Positions 1 to 9,109 are shown, counted from the first letter of the stretch. The stretch: 64,000 nucleotides of DNA from Paratinospora sagittata (GCA_035771175.1 CM069607.1:22514001-22578000), one strand, 5' to 3'. The notes: generated by a model from the sequence alone, not told the origin. Numbers and translations are program-made.

Positions 1-52
1 TCATTGGATACTCTGGTTAGTAATTTGGAATCATTAAAACGTCCAGATTATA

Positions 53-90
53 GGGTTCCTCGAGATAACAATCTCCCCCTTTTTGATGAT
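53..90 (-). other. Retroelement-like polypurine tract and LTR-start motif inside satellite A
   Basis: Read on the minus strand, 90 down to 71 gives ATCATCAAAAAGGGGGAGAT, directly followed (70 to 53) by TGTTATCTCGAGGAAC. An AAAAAGGGGGAGAT purine tract followed by TGTT is the usual polypurine tract/LTR boundary of plant Ty1/copia elements of the SIRE/Maximus kind. The motif recurs in most monomers, for example near 925, 1800 and 23100. In an alternating subtype (near 22230, 28290, 30020 and 31750) the tract is degraded to CACAAAGGCAGAG. The resemblance is from memory of the family; descent from such an element is an inference. Confidence 0.45.
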
Positions 91-2017
91 TTCATACACT
101 TGAATACCTTTTAGCTAAGTGATACATAAATACAGGTACTTTCATACAGATCACATTAGTAGGGCATAGAGATATCAAAAATTGCATTCATTTAAGATAG
201 ATAGACATTTAATGCTCAATGCAAATTTAGAAACATAACAATTCAAAAATTGTAGTCATGGTCAGATCAATTCAAACACACGTGTCATTGTGTAACAATA
301 AAACTTCAAGTTTAATCATTAAAAATTCAAGTTCTCCCCCTAACTTGCAGCTTCCATTTGTAGCTACCCTAATTGAGGTACTAACTTAACCTAGTATTTC
401 TCTAATTCTCCACCCATTTTTGAAAACAACAAAAAGGAGGACTAGTAAGAACTAGGGACTTTTCCTTTTCTTTTTCTGCCTTCATATGTTTTCTTTTTTG
501 AGCAACTTGAGCTTCTTGCTTTCGTGTGGAGTTGACTTTGTTTCCTCATTTTCTTAAGAAATCTTTCAAGGGCAGGCTTCGAAACACTAGATTTGTATTG
601 ATTAAAATCAGGATGAATTACTATCAAACTGAGTACCGAAGGATGAATTAAAATTATTAAATTATTTCAAAACAAATCGATCAAAATCATGCAATTATGC
701 AAATATGCATAACTTGTTGAGAATCACTTGAGTAGAAGTTCTACATTATCTAAGTACTTCAAACTCTTGAAGCAAAAATTCTTGATTGCACAATTATCTT
801 GTAAGCTTCAGGACCGCAGCTCTTGGATCTTGATATTTGACATTACTGAAACATTTAACAAGTTCATTGGATACTCTGGTTAGTAATTTGGAATCATTAA
901 AACGTCCACATTATTGCGTTCCTCGAGATAACAATCTCCCCCTTTTTGATGATTTCATACACTCGAATACCTTTTAGCTAAGTGATACATAAATACAGGT
1001 ACTTTCATACAGATCACATTAGCAGGGCATAGAGATATCAAAAATTGCATTCATTTAAGATATATAGACATTTAATGCTCAATGCAAATTTAGAAACATA
1101 ACAATTCAAAAAATGTAGTCGTGGTCAGATCAATTCAAACACACAGAGTGTCATTGTGTAACACCAAACATCAAGTTTAATCATTAAAAATTCAAGTTCT
1201 CCCCCTAACTTGCAGCTTCCATTTGTAGCTACCCTAATTGAGGTACTAACTTAACCTAGTATTTCTCTAATTCTCCACCCCTTTTTGAAAACAACAAAAA
1301 GGTAGACTAGTAAGAACTAGGGCCTTTTCCTTTTCTTTTTCTGTCATCATCTGTTTTCTTTTCTGAGCAACTTGAGCTTCTTGCTTTCGTTTGGAGTTGA
1401 CTTTGTTTCCTCATTTTCTTAAGAAATCTTTCAAGGGCAGGCTTCGAAACACTAGATTTGTATTGATTAAAATCAGGATGAATTACTATCAAACTGAGTA
1501 CCGAAGAATGAATTAAAATTATTAAATTATTTCAAAGCAAATCTATCAAAATCATGCAATTATGCAAATATGCATAACTTGCTGAGAATCACTTGAGTAA
1601 AAGTTCTTCATTATCTAAGTACTTCAAACTCTTGAAGCATTGGTCTTGATTGCACAATTATCTTGTAAGCTTTAGAAGCGCAACTCTTTGATCTTGATAT
1701 TTGACATTACTGAAACATTTAACAAGATCATTGAATACTCTGGTTATTAATTTGGAATCATTAAAACGTCTACATTATAGGGTTCCTCGAGATAACAATT
1801 TCCCCCTTTTTGATGATTTCATACACTCGAATACATTTTAGCTAAGTGATACATAAATACAGGTACTTTCATACAGATCACATTGGCAGGGCATAGAGAT
1901 ATCAAAAATTGCATTCATTTAAGATATATAGACATTTAATACTCAATGCAAATTTAGAAACATAACATTTCAAAAAATGTAGTCAAGGTCAGATCAATTC
2001 AAACACACAAAGTGTCA

Positions 2018-2022
2018 TTGTG
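2018..2022. repeat. Target site duplication, left copy (TTGTG)
   Basis: The five bases TTGTG directly precede the 5' LTR and recur directly after the 3' LTR at 12936-12940. A 5-bp duplication is standard for Ty3/gypsy integrases. It lies in the satellite A segment CATTGTGTAACAAC, which is uninterrupted in other monomers. Confidence 0.95.
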
Positions 2023-2094
2023 TGTAATACCCTGTATTTCACAAAAAAAAAAAAAACAAAATTTACTATTTGAAATTTTTACTATTTGAGCAAC

Positions 2095-2235
2095 GCCCGA
2101 ACGTTCAGGCGCGTGCCAGAAAGTTCAGGCGCAATGCCAGAACGTTCAGGCGCCTGCCAAAACGTTCAGGCGCCATGCCAGAACGTTCAGGCGCCATGGC
2201 AGAACGTTCAACCGCATGCCAGAACGTTCAGGCGC
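2095..2235 (+). repeat. U3 minisatellite, 5' LTR (7 units of ~20 bp)
   Basis: Seven tandem copies of an 18-bp core, GCCAGAACGTTCAGGCGC, separated by 2-3 bp linkers (GT, AAT, CT, CAT, AT). Each intact unit carries the palindrome AACGTT, with the ACGT core known from plant bZIP sites, and ends in GGCGC. The array stops 8 bp before the TATA box, so it sits where an enhancer would. Units here have more mutations (GCCCGAACG, AAAGTTC, TTCAACCGC) than those in the 3' LTR. Confidence 0.9.
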
Positions 2236-2243
2236 AAAAATCT

Positions 2244-2252
2244 CTATATAAG
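2244..2252 (+). promoter_or_regulatory. TATA box of the 5' LTR promoter
   Basis: CTATATAAG lies just after the U3 minisatellite. Transcription would be expected to start about 25-35 bp downstream, around 2275-2285 in a CA-rich stretch, which would mark the U3/R border. The identical box occurs in the 3' LTR. The start site itself is inferred. Confidence 0.75.
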
Positions 2253-2353
2253 AAACCTCCTCATTTCTCATTCCTCACACCAAATCACCTTCTCTTGTGA
2301 TTTTTCTTCTCCTTTCCACGCATTCTAAGTTTTTAGTCTTTGAGACTCCCGGT

Positions 2354-2443
2354 GCGGTGCAACAAAGTTCTGTCCGGAGGAAAGCGCCAGATCTGAAAGC
2401 GGTGCAACGAAGTTCTGTCCGGAAAAAAGCACCAGATCTGAAG
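2354..2443 (+). repeat. 45-bp tandem duplication in 5' LTR (R/U5)
   Basis: GCGGTGCAAC followed by AAGTTCTGTCCGG and CCAGATCTGAA occurs twice, at 2354 and 2399. The copies differ at a few positions (CAAAG/CGAAG, GGAGGAAAGCG/GGAAAAAAGCA). It lies downstream of the expected transcription start, so it would be in the element's RNA leader. Confidence 0.85.
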
Positions 2444-2766
2444 GTGGGGAACGAAACATAGGTTTGCGTGTTTCATAACTTTTATTAAAGTTTACATTCA
2501 ATTATTATTATGTTTAGTATTCATTTACACTGCATTATGTCAATAATGTTTATGACCTGAATGTCCTAACTTTGCACGTCGTGATACCGACCCTGATAAG
2601 GATCACTAGACGTTGACAAAGTCAGTATAAATGTCAAGAAAAGACCAGACTAGTAGACTAAACTAGTTCATGCATTGGCATCATACATATCACCACCTAG
2701 GGACGTATATGGTTTATGACTCATAGAATAGTTAGAAGCATTGCTCACTATTCATATTATTTCTCT

Positions 2767-2912
2767 GGAGAAGGACGTACATGAGAACTCGGCTACGCCG
2801 GGGAGGGACATCAGTACGTGAATACAGAGCATCGTTCCTGAGGAGGGACGTACAGTGAGAACCTGGCTACGCCCGGGGAAGGACACCTGTACGTGAACTC
2901 AGGCGATGTACG
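2767..2912 (+). repeat. Diverged ~73-bp tandem duplication in 5' LTR
   Basis: Two imperfect copies begin GGAGAAGGACGTAC (2767) and GAGGAGGGACGTAC (about 2840). Each runs through GAGAAC, GGCTACGCC, GGGA and GTACGTGAA. The CGTACG-like elements and GC content stand out from the AT-rich surroundings. No function can be assigned. Confidence 0.75.
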
Positions 2913-3348
2913 CTCATCAAACCATTAATACGTGACGGTGTCATGCATACATACATATTGATTGATTATGATGCTTACATGTGTATTTAAGATATTTGAT
3001 ATTGAAGTATGCTTTATTAATTGTTATACTCATGCACTATTTACCCACTGAGCGCGTTAAGCTCACTCTAATATTATCAAATCTTTCACAGGAAATTAGG
3101 GTGGACTGGGTGCAGGTTATGGGGCCCACATTTTGTACCCTTTATATGAATCATTGGGGATTTTGGGAGTATGTTCCCTTGACCATTTTATGTACAAAAG
3201 TATTCTGAATTATATGAAATCAGATTTGTACTGTATATTGTATTTCCGCTGCGCACTCTGTTATTACCATTGTGATTGTTCCAAATGCGCGCCCCGTCCG
3301 AGAGTGTACCGCCGGTTTAGGCGCGTCCGGGCGGGGTGTGACATTTAA

Positions 3349-3360
3349 TGGTATCAGAGC
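3349..3360 (+). other. Primer binding site (initiator-Met tRNA)
   Basis: TGGTATCAGAGC lies 5 bp after the end of the 5' LTR. It is the standard plant retrotransposon PBS, complementary to the 3' end of initiator-methionine tRNA, where minus-strand cDNA synthesis begins. Confidence 0.95.
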
Positions 3361-4168
3361 GTATGGTCCACGGCCCGCCCAAGTCCACCAAATTAGGGGA
3401 AGAAAAATGTTATTAGATATATATATCTCTAGAACTATATATACATACATCAATTATATATAGTTGAGATTTGTATTAAATATATATCTAGAAAACTATA
3501 TGATTTTTATATAGTTGATTTAAATATACATATAGTCAAAATTTATTAGAAACTATATGTGTAGTTATTATTGAATATATGTATCTATATACATTAGTGT
3601 ATATGAGGTACGTATAAAAAAAAAAAAAAAAAAAATCGAAAAAAATTTCGAAAATTTTTATTTTTCAAAAAATATAACAAAAAAAAAAATCGAAAAAATT
3701 TTATTTTTCGAAAAATATTTATTCGAAAAATATTTATTCGAAAAAAAAAATAAAAAATAAAAAATCTAAAAAAATTATTTTTCGAAAAAAAAAAAAAAAT
3801 AAATAAATAAAATTTATTTTTCGAAAATAAAAAAATTTCGAAAAAAATTATTTTTCGAAAAAAAAAAAGAAGAAAAAATTTAGAAAAAAATTCGAAAAAT
3901 TTTATTTTTCGAATAAAAAAAAAACAAATTTATTTTTCGAAATTAAGATTTGGATTAAAAATAACTATATATGCTTTTTATAGTTTCAATTTCAATATAG
4001 TTGATTTATGGAAACTATATAAATATATAGTTATAATTAACTATGTCTATACATTCATATGTGAATACGACATATATGCATCAAATCACTAATGAAGAAA
4101 TTTTCATGATGGCATAAACATCAAAAACTCGAAAATAATGTCTACGAGACAACGCATAAATCTTAAAA
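3361..4168 (+). other. A/T-rich untranslated leader of the retroelement
   Basis: An 808-bp stretch without a plausible gene. The first part (about 3417-3600) has TATATA-rich blocks including a perfect inverted repeat (AACTATATATA at 3433-3443, TATATATAGTT at 3455-3465). From about 3616 to 3955 it is almost only A and T in homopolymer runs, and nearly every CG dinucleotide sits in TTCGAA or TCGAA. A good splice-donor-like GAG|GTACGT lies at 3605-3613, just before the A/T-only part. Plant introns are A/T-rich, so this region may be spliced out; that is inference. Confidence 0.7.
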
Positions 4169-4218
4169 ATGTTAGGAATAAATTTTGTGTCTTTCACACA
4201 AATTTATTTTCCTTTCAG
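3608..4218 (+). other. Candidate intron in the retroelement leader
   Basis: The donor-like site GAG|GTACGT begins at 3608. The acceptor-like pyrimidine run TTTATTTTCCTTTCAG ends at 4218, eight bases before the ATG at 4226. The enclosed 611 bp is strongly A/T-rich. A second acceptor-like site, CCTTTTCTCTTTGCCAG, ends at 6591, eight bases before the gag ATG (6599), so the same donor could join to either ORF. This is predicted only from sequence. Confidence 0.35.
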
Positions 4219-5812
4219 CAAAAGAATGGCCTCAAGGGAAGGAACAACTTCTACTAGCAGGGAACCAATTCCCACTAGACTAACGGAATTGTCCAAACGA
4301 GAGGTTGTGACCATGAGGAGCATCGACAACAACGATCTCCGCCTCCGTCCAATCCTTCATGACAAACTCGCAACACTGGATTGGTTAAATATAACCAACG
4401 TCGAGGGTCAAGTCTCTTACAACTTGGTCAGATCCTTCTATGAAGCCATGAATTACGTGGGACTTCACGGAGATGAGATCAGCCCTCATTTAGAGACAAC
4501 AATCATGGGAACAAAAATTCCTATCAATATCGAAATTATTGCTCGCCTTTTGGAGATTCCAATTGAGGAAAAGATTATTGATTCACATGACCCCCAGACA
4601 GTTGCAGAGATCGCAGAATCTAATGCACAATTATTCAATTTCCTCGCCAAAGAGCCATACACTCAATCAACATACACCAACCTCCCAAACAATCATCTTA
4701 AGCCATCTCTTGTCGGCCTCGGAAAGATTGTATACGGCAACATCTTGCCAGAAAGGGGCACTAGGGGCACTATGTCAAGGGCCCACCTCCTTGTGTTGTA
4801 TTGCATAGAAAAGAAAATAAAGGTCTCCCTACCACACATCATCATCCAACAAATGTTACGGGTAATTCAAAACCCTTTAACAAAGGAATTCCTCGGTTAC
4901 GGAGTCTTGATTATGAGGATACTTTCCGAGGCAAACGTTGACACTTTCGATGGAACGTCAAAGCTGATCACTGAACCAGTTACAGCATCCTCTATCTTCA
5001 AGACATATGGCACAAGTGGAGGGGTAACTGATGAAGAGGTATTCGGCACGACAATAAGAACTGCCGAAAGAATGAGAGACAAGCACGGGCGTTGCCTTCG
5101 CAAATGTCGACGCAAAATGCCTGTCAGAGAAGGCCCAAATAATGATTCAAATCCACATCCTACATCAGACCCAGCCGGTGATCCCACCGATCAACCATTT
5201 ACTGACGAAGAATTATATGCCACACTAAATCCACCTATACAAAGTCATGATAGACAAGGTACGCAAGAAAATCCACCAACTTGGAACGTGCCAACTCAAG
5301 GCAACACTTCGTACCAAAGATTTCCAACTTCTGCGGTACAGTATCAGCCAGTTCCACAAGTTGCTGTAAACCAACAACAACAGTACTGGGCGTCACCAAA
5401 TCTTGGAGGGCCAAACATTCCAATGAGCCCATTGTTTCAAACTTTTTCATCTCAAACAAACCAAATTATCCAAGGGGTTCCGGTTAGGGGATCCCCGCGC
5501 AATCAATACAACTACGTTCCACCTATGAATCACCCATACAACCAATACTTTCCTCCAATGCTTATGGCCTACCCTTCACCTACGAGACAAACAACCCATC
5601 AACCACCAATGGGACAACCAACTAACCTACTTGAACGGTTAGATGAAATGGCATCCAATATTGCTGCACTGAAAGAGAGCCACAATAATATATTAACTCG
5701 TTTGCCAAACTCCAACGCAGAGCGGGCAAACACTCAACCTTCTGTTAGTAGCCATTCTGTACATAACAGTAGATCTCGAAGAAACGGTAGTAGGCAAGAA
5801 AGTCAAAATTAA
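4169..5812 (+). CDS. Extra ORF upstream of gag (plant transposon-associated protein of unknown function)
   Basis: An intact frame of 547 codons between the PBS and gag on the same strand. The longest frame starts at 4169, but the Met at residue 20 (4226) follows an acceptor-like AG and begins a Met-Ala-Ser-Arg start, so it may be the true start. Residues about 60-280 form a folded-looking region with NLVRSFYEAM (85-94), a stretch 194-229 containing MSRAHLLVLYCIEKKIKVS and YGVLIMRI (244-251). This pattern recalls the 'putative plant transposon protein' domain found beside plant retroelements. A basic cluster (308-320) follows, then a Gln/Asn/Pro-rich tail and a short coiled-coil-like segment (487-512). 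It has no zinc knuckle, protease, transmembrane or signal sequence, so it is neither a second gag nor an env-like protein in the usual 3' place. Function is unknown. Its intactness beside a broken pol is notable. Confidence 0.8.
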   Translation: MLGINFVSFTQIYFPFSKRMASREGTTSTSREPIPTRLTELSKREVVTMRSIDNNDLRLRPILHDKLATLDWLNITNVEGQVSYNLVRSFYEAMNYVGLHGDEISPHLETTIMGTKIPINIEIIARLLEIPIEEKIIDSHDPQTVAEIAESNAQLFNFLAKEPYTQSTYTNLPNNHLKPSLVGLGKIVYGNILPERGTRGTMSRAHLLVLYCIEKKIKVSLPHIIIQQMLRVIQNPLTKEFLGYGVLIMRILSEANVDTFDGTSKLITEPVTASSIFKTYGTSGGVTDEEVFGTTIRTAERMRDKHGRCLRKCRRKMPVREGPNNDSNPHPTSDPAGDPTDQPFTDEELYATLNPPIQSHDRQGTQENPPTWNVPTQGNTSYQRFPTSAVQYQPVPQVAVNQQQQYWASPNLGGPNIPMSPLFQTFSSQTNQIIQGVPVRGSPRNQYNYVPPMNHPYNQYFPPMLMAYPSPTRQTTHQPPMGQPTNLLERLDEMASNIAALKESHNNILTRLPNSNAERANTQPSVSSHSVHNSRSRRNGSRQESQN

Positions 5813-6598
5813 TTTCTGGCATTGTAAAAATTTTCTTTGACATATATGAATGCAATTGTTTTGTTTAAAGACTATCTTTGGTGGGCCGACTTACAACCAT
5901 TCTTTCTTTTGTATCACTAACTTTGGAGTGGTATGGGACACAACAAAATTGGAGGATACTAAATAAAATTTGGAAGTAAGAAAACCCATGACCTTGTGTG
6001 AAAAGAAACATTTGGAGAAAGTTGCATTACTAATATTATCACTAAGTTTACACGGTATGGGACGAGTAAATTTGGACGATAGTATTAGTGAACTTCTATT
6101 CAGCCAATGTTTTTAGAGACCTTGTTCATACAACTTAACTTGGTTGACACCCTTATTACTAAATTCATGTGGTATGGGACATATGAACTTGGATAATAAT
6201 CGAACAGACTAAGAGTAAGCGTATGAATGCATAAGATTGCGATAGAACGTTAGATTAGGATATTTACCGAGGCAAATCTTAGACTTCTTATGACTCGTAT
6301 GGTTTTTCAATGAAATATATGTATGTTCACAACAACTAGAACCAAATCATTTTAAATACTTGCACGGTTTTCTACTTATTATATAAACATTCTAACCTTG
6401 TTTGTTTTTACACCATGGCCAAACATACGAGTTCTATCAGATTCTTTGATTCCTCAACAAAAACCTTACACTATACTTAGAAAAATAGGTGACTTTAATA
6501 TTGCAGTACTCTCGAAATTGTTGCTGAGCATATTATAACATTATCCTTGGCTACAGTTCCTAAATCTTGGTTTTCCTTTTCTCTTTGCCAGTGCGACA
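5813..6598 (+). repeat. ORF1-gag spacer with three hairpin repeats
   Basis: No gene is seen in this 786-bp spacer. Three imperfect copies of a ~50-bp block occur at about 5912-5964, 6037-6090 and 6154-6202, spaced about 120 bp. Each centres on GGTATGGGAC. The arms around this loop are self-complementary. In copy 2, ACTAATATTATC (6029-6040) pairs with GATAGTATTAGT (6078-6089) with one mismatch, and AAGTTTAC can pair with GTAAATTT inside it. Copy 3 pairs TTATTA with TAATAA. The loop is conserved while the arms vary but remain partly paired, suggesting RNA structure. The spacer ends in a pyrimidine-rich acceptor-like signal just before gag. Confidence 0.65.
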
Positions 6599-9109
6599 AT
6601 GCAAACCAGGAAGAGAGGAAGGCCACGTGTTGCTCGTCCAGCAGTGGAGGCACCTCCTGAGATTCAGGAACCGCCGCCTCAGACAACAGCACAGGCCACA
6701 CCCAACACTGCCACTACATCTGGGCAGGCAATACCACCACCACCCACACCCTTTGCCATGCCTTCAAGCATTGAAACCTTCTTCGCTGGATTTATTGAGG
6801 CGTTGAAGGTCACTGTTCAAACTGCCGTTCGTGAGACCACAGCCAGTCAGGTTGCCACGGTTCAAGCACCTGTAAAATTAGGGTCCGAAGCTCAAACCGA
6901 TCAGATTACTAAATACAAGCGGCTACAACCTCTTACTTTCGATGGCACCATTGATCCTGATGAGGTGCAAAAGTGGTTGGATGAGTCAAAGAAGGCTCTT
7001 GATGCAATGGGAGTCGATGAGACTCGCAAAATTCCCCTAGCAACCTACCAACTTGTTGGTGCCGCAAACACATGGTGGATCACAGCGAAAGAAGACCCAA
7101 GGGTCAATATAGCAGATATGACTTGGCAACAATTTGAGTCAATGTTCATTGATGAGTATTTTCCCAGCGCGGTGACAAAGCAGAAGCGCCAGGAATTTGC
7201 TAAGTTATATCAGGGAACCATGACAGTCAGAGAATATGCTGGAAAATTTAAAGAATTATCAGTCTACTCTCTCTCTGCCATCTCAACGGAGCGAGATAAG
7301 AGTGAGAAATTTTATAATGGTCTTCGCCATGACATTCGACAAGCCTTATCGATCTTGGATCTTAAGATTTATAAGGAGGTTGTTGACAAGGCCATGAGCT
7401 TTGAACAAGAAAAGCTCTTACAGGAACAGCGAATGAATAAGGGCAAACGACCTGCCACATTTTCCCAACAGGGCTCGCAACAGGGCAACAAGAAGAAGCC
7501 CTACTATAATCAAAACCCAGCCCTCCCAGCCCCGATTTCGAAGAATGAAGCCACAACACCTACGACTGACCCTTCTAACTCTAACCACCAGGGTTTCCGA
7601 AATCATGGCCGTGGCGGTCGTTATGGACGAGGTGGCCATAGCAACGGCAATGGCAGAGGTGGTGGTCGACACCACAATCAACAAGGCCAGCAGAATTATC
7701 AGAATGGCCAGCAACACAATCAGCAGTACAGGCCGACTTGTTACAATTGCGGCCAGAAGGGCCATGTCAAACATCTTTGTCCGCACCTTCAGCAACCTAT
7801 TTCGGCTATTCCAGTCCAACAAGCACCACCTGCTGCTAATGCCCAACCCAGGCAGACCCAGCAGAACCAGGGTCAACGGAATCAGGGCAGAGCATATGCC
7901 ATCGCTCACCAACCCCTCCCAGAAAATAATGTCGTCGAAGGTACCTTTCCTTTGTTCAATACATTGGTGCATGTTTTGTTTGATTCAGGTGCTACGCATT
8001 CTTTTATATCATCAACATTGGTAAGACATTTCGGCCTGCATCCTGAACCCACAAACATCACACTCCATGTCACATCACCGTTCGGATGGGGTACTGACGT
8101 GAATTTGCAGTGTTCTCGATGTGAGTTTCGAATGTCCGAACAGATAATATATGCCGATCTTTTTGTGATGGATTTTGATGACTTCGACATCATCCTCGGC
8201 ATGGACTGGCTCGCACCACTGAATGCAAAGATCGACTGTATGAACAAGCACGTTCAGTTAACTTTGCCTATAGGAGAGTTTGTCAAGATTCAGGGAACAA
8301 GGAAATGGATACACAAATCAACAGTTGCCCTTCTCAAGTCACAACTTCGAGCGTTGTCTCTTGGCGACGGCAATGAATCACCAGCTCCGTACCCTCCTGA
8401 AGTACGCGATGTTCCCGTCGTATCTAAATTCCCAACAGTTTTTCTTAATGACCTTCCTGGTCTACCTCCAGTTAGGGAATTCGATTTTGAGATCAACCTC
8501 ATACCTGGGACAGGGCCTATCTCAATTCCACCATACAGAATGTCAAATGTTGAACTGGTCGAATTAGACAAACAACTTAAGGAATTAGAGCGTAATGGCT
8601 TCATCCGAAAGAGTTCATCACCCTGGGGCGCTCCAGTTCTGTTTGTTCGCAAAAAGGATGGTTCGTTACGACTTTGCATCGATTATCGCAAGTTGAATAA
8701 CGTCACCATCAAGAACAGATATCCGTTGCCCAGGATCGATGACTTATTCGACCAACTTCGAGAAGCCAAATACTTCTCTAAGATTGATTTACGGTCCGGT
8801 TATCACCAACTCCAGATCCGGAAGTCAGACATCACCAAGACGGTGTTCAGAACTCGGTACGGTCATTACGAATTCTTAGTTATGCCGTTCGGCCTAACAA
8901 ATGCACCTGCTGCATTCATGGATTTGATGAATCGCATATTCAGGTTATACTTAGACCGGTTCGTGGTGGTTTTTGTCGACGACATCTTGATATATTCCTC
9001 AACCGAGGAAGACCATAACCTACATTTGAAGATCGTCCTCCAGACCTTACAAAGACACCAACTGTATGCAAAGTTGAGTAAGTGCGAATTTTGGGCGCAG
9101 AGAGTTTAA
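6599..9109 (+). CDS. Gag-protease-reverse transcriptase part of the polyprotein (truncated by a stop)
   Basis: A frame of 836 codons ending early. Residues 1-100 are Pro/Gln-rich with a basic start. Residues about 111-275 are the retrotransposon gag core (LTFDG, WW at 159-160, REYAGKF). A Gly/Arg/Asn/Gln-rich stretch leads to a zinc knuckle of CX2CX4HX4C type (C381, C384, H389, C394) that binds RNA. The aspartic protease has its active site at DSG (462-464) with ILGMDW downstream. RT runs from about 640, with [10 protein letters not shown] (Asp 730), MPFGLTNAP and FVDD (792-795), so the catalytic aspartates are present. The TAA at 9107-9109 falls in the RT C-terminal part, after FVDD; the same frame continues downstream to 11317. 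Gag and protease could still be made from this copy, but RT would be truncated and RNase H/integrase absent. Confidence 0.92.
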   Translation: MQTRKRGRPRVARPAVEAPPEIQEPPPQTTAQATPNTATTSGQAIPPPPTPFAMPSSIETFFAGFIEALKVTVQTAVRETTASQVATVQAPVKLGSEAQTDQITKYKRLQPLTFDGTIDPDEVQKWLDESKKALDAMGVDETRKIPLATYQLVGAANTWWITAKEDPRVNIADMTWQQFESMFIDEYFPSAVTKQKRQEFAKLYQGTMTVREYAGKFKELSVYSLSAISTERDKSEKFYNGLRHDIRQALSILDLKIYKEVVDKAMSFEQEKLLQEQRMNKGKRPATFSQQGSQQGNKKKPYYNQNPALPAPISKNEATTPTTDPSNSNHQGFRNHGRGGRYGRGGHSNGNGRGGGRHHNQQGQQNYQNGQQHNQQYRPTCYNCGQKGHVKHLCPHLQQPISAIPVQQAPPAANAQPRQTQQNQGQRNQGRAYAIAHQPLPENNVVEGTFPLFNTLVHVLFDSGATHSFISSTLVRHFGLHPEPTNITLHVTSPFGWGTDVNLQCSRCEFRMSEQIIYADLFVMDFDDFDIILGMDWLAPLNAKIDCMNKHVQLTLPIGEFVKIQGTRKWIHKSTVALLKSQLRALSLGDGNESPAPYPPEVRDVPVVSKFPTVFLNDLPGLPPVREFDFEINLIPGTGPISIPPYRMSNVELVELDKQLKELERNGFIRKSSSPWGAPVLFVRKKDGSLRLCIDYRKLNNVTIKNRYPLPRIDDLFDQLREAKYFSKIDLRSGYHQLQIRKSDITKTVFRTRYGHYEFLVMPFGLTNAPAAFMDLMNRIFRLYLDRFVVVFVDDILIYSSTEEDHNLHLKIVLQTLQRHQLYAKLSKCEFWAQRV

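Larger units (their letters stand above)
1..2022. repeat. Satellite A array, left block (about 2.3 monomers of ~865 bp)
   Basis: Tandem copies of one AT-rich unit. The phrase starting at position 1 recurs at 864 and again near 1730, and the minus-strand open frame ending at 442 recurs at 1307, giving a spacing of 863-865 bp. The copies are near-identical apart from scattered substitutions and small indels; for example, the first unit lacks a few bases before the GTGTCATTGTG segment. The block stops at 2022, where the retroelement is inserted, and the same monomer resumes at 12936. The continuing phase shows that one array was split. No host gene is present. Confidence 0.95.
2023..3343 (+). 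repeat. 5' LTR (1321 bp)
   Basis: It runs from TGTAATACCCTG to GTGTGACA, so it has TG...CA ends, and it matches 11555-12935 along its full length. It holds a U3 minisatellite (2095-2235), a TATA box (2244-2252), a 45-bp tandem duplication (2354-2443) and a diverged ~73-bp tandem duplication (2767-2912). It is 60 bp shorter than the 3' LTR. That gap is accounted for by seven rather than ten minisatellite units, offset by about 2 bp in the preceding A-tract. Short open frames inside it (2070-2300, 2981-3348) are not supported as genes. Confidence 0.95.

Noticed and set aside
2070..2328. Open frames of 76-80 codons in the 5' LTR (and 11600-11920 in the 3' LTR) with repeated Arg-Thr-Phe-Arg-Arg
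   Set aside because: They are translations of the U3 minisatellite, upstream of or across the TATA box, and open in several frames because the unit is about 20 bp long.
2981..3463. Short open frames on both strands at the LTR end and leader
   Set aside because: They overlap one another on both strands, cross the LTR end and PBS, and show no domain.
3616..3955. A/T-only stretch as an assembly artefact
   Set aside because: It is not a single homopolymer: it has structured TTCGAA motifs and sits at a sensible place in the element. I kept it as real, although run lengths may be imprecise.
4169..5812. Extra ORF as an envelope-like gene
   Set aside because: It is upstream of gag, where env-like genes are not found, and it shows no signal peptide or membrane segment.
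7362..8679. Minus-strand frames of 65-184 codons inside gag-pol
   Set aside because: They are antisense shadows of the well-supported gag-protease-RT frame.
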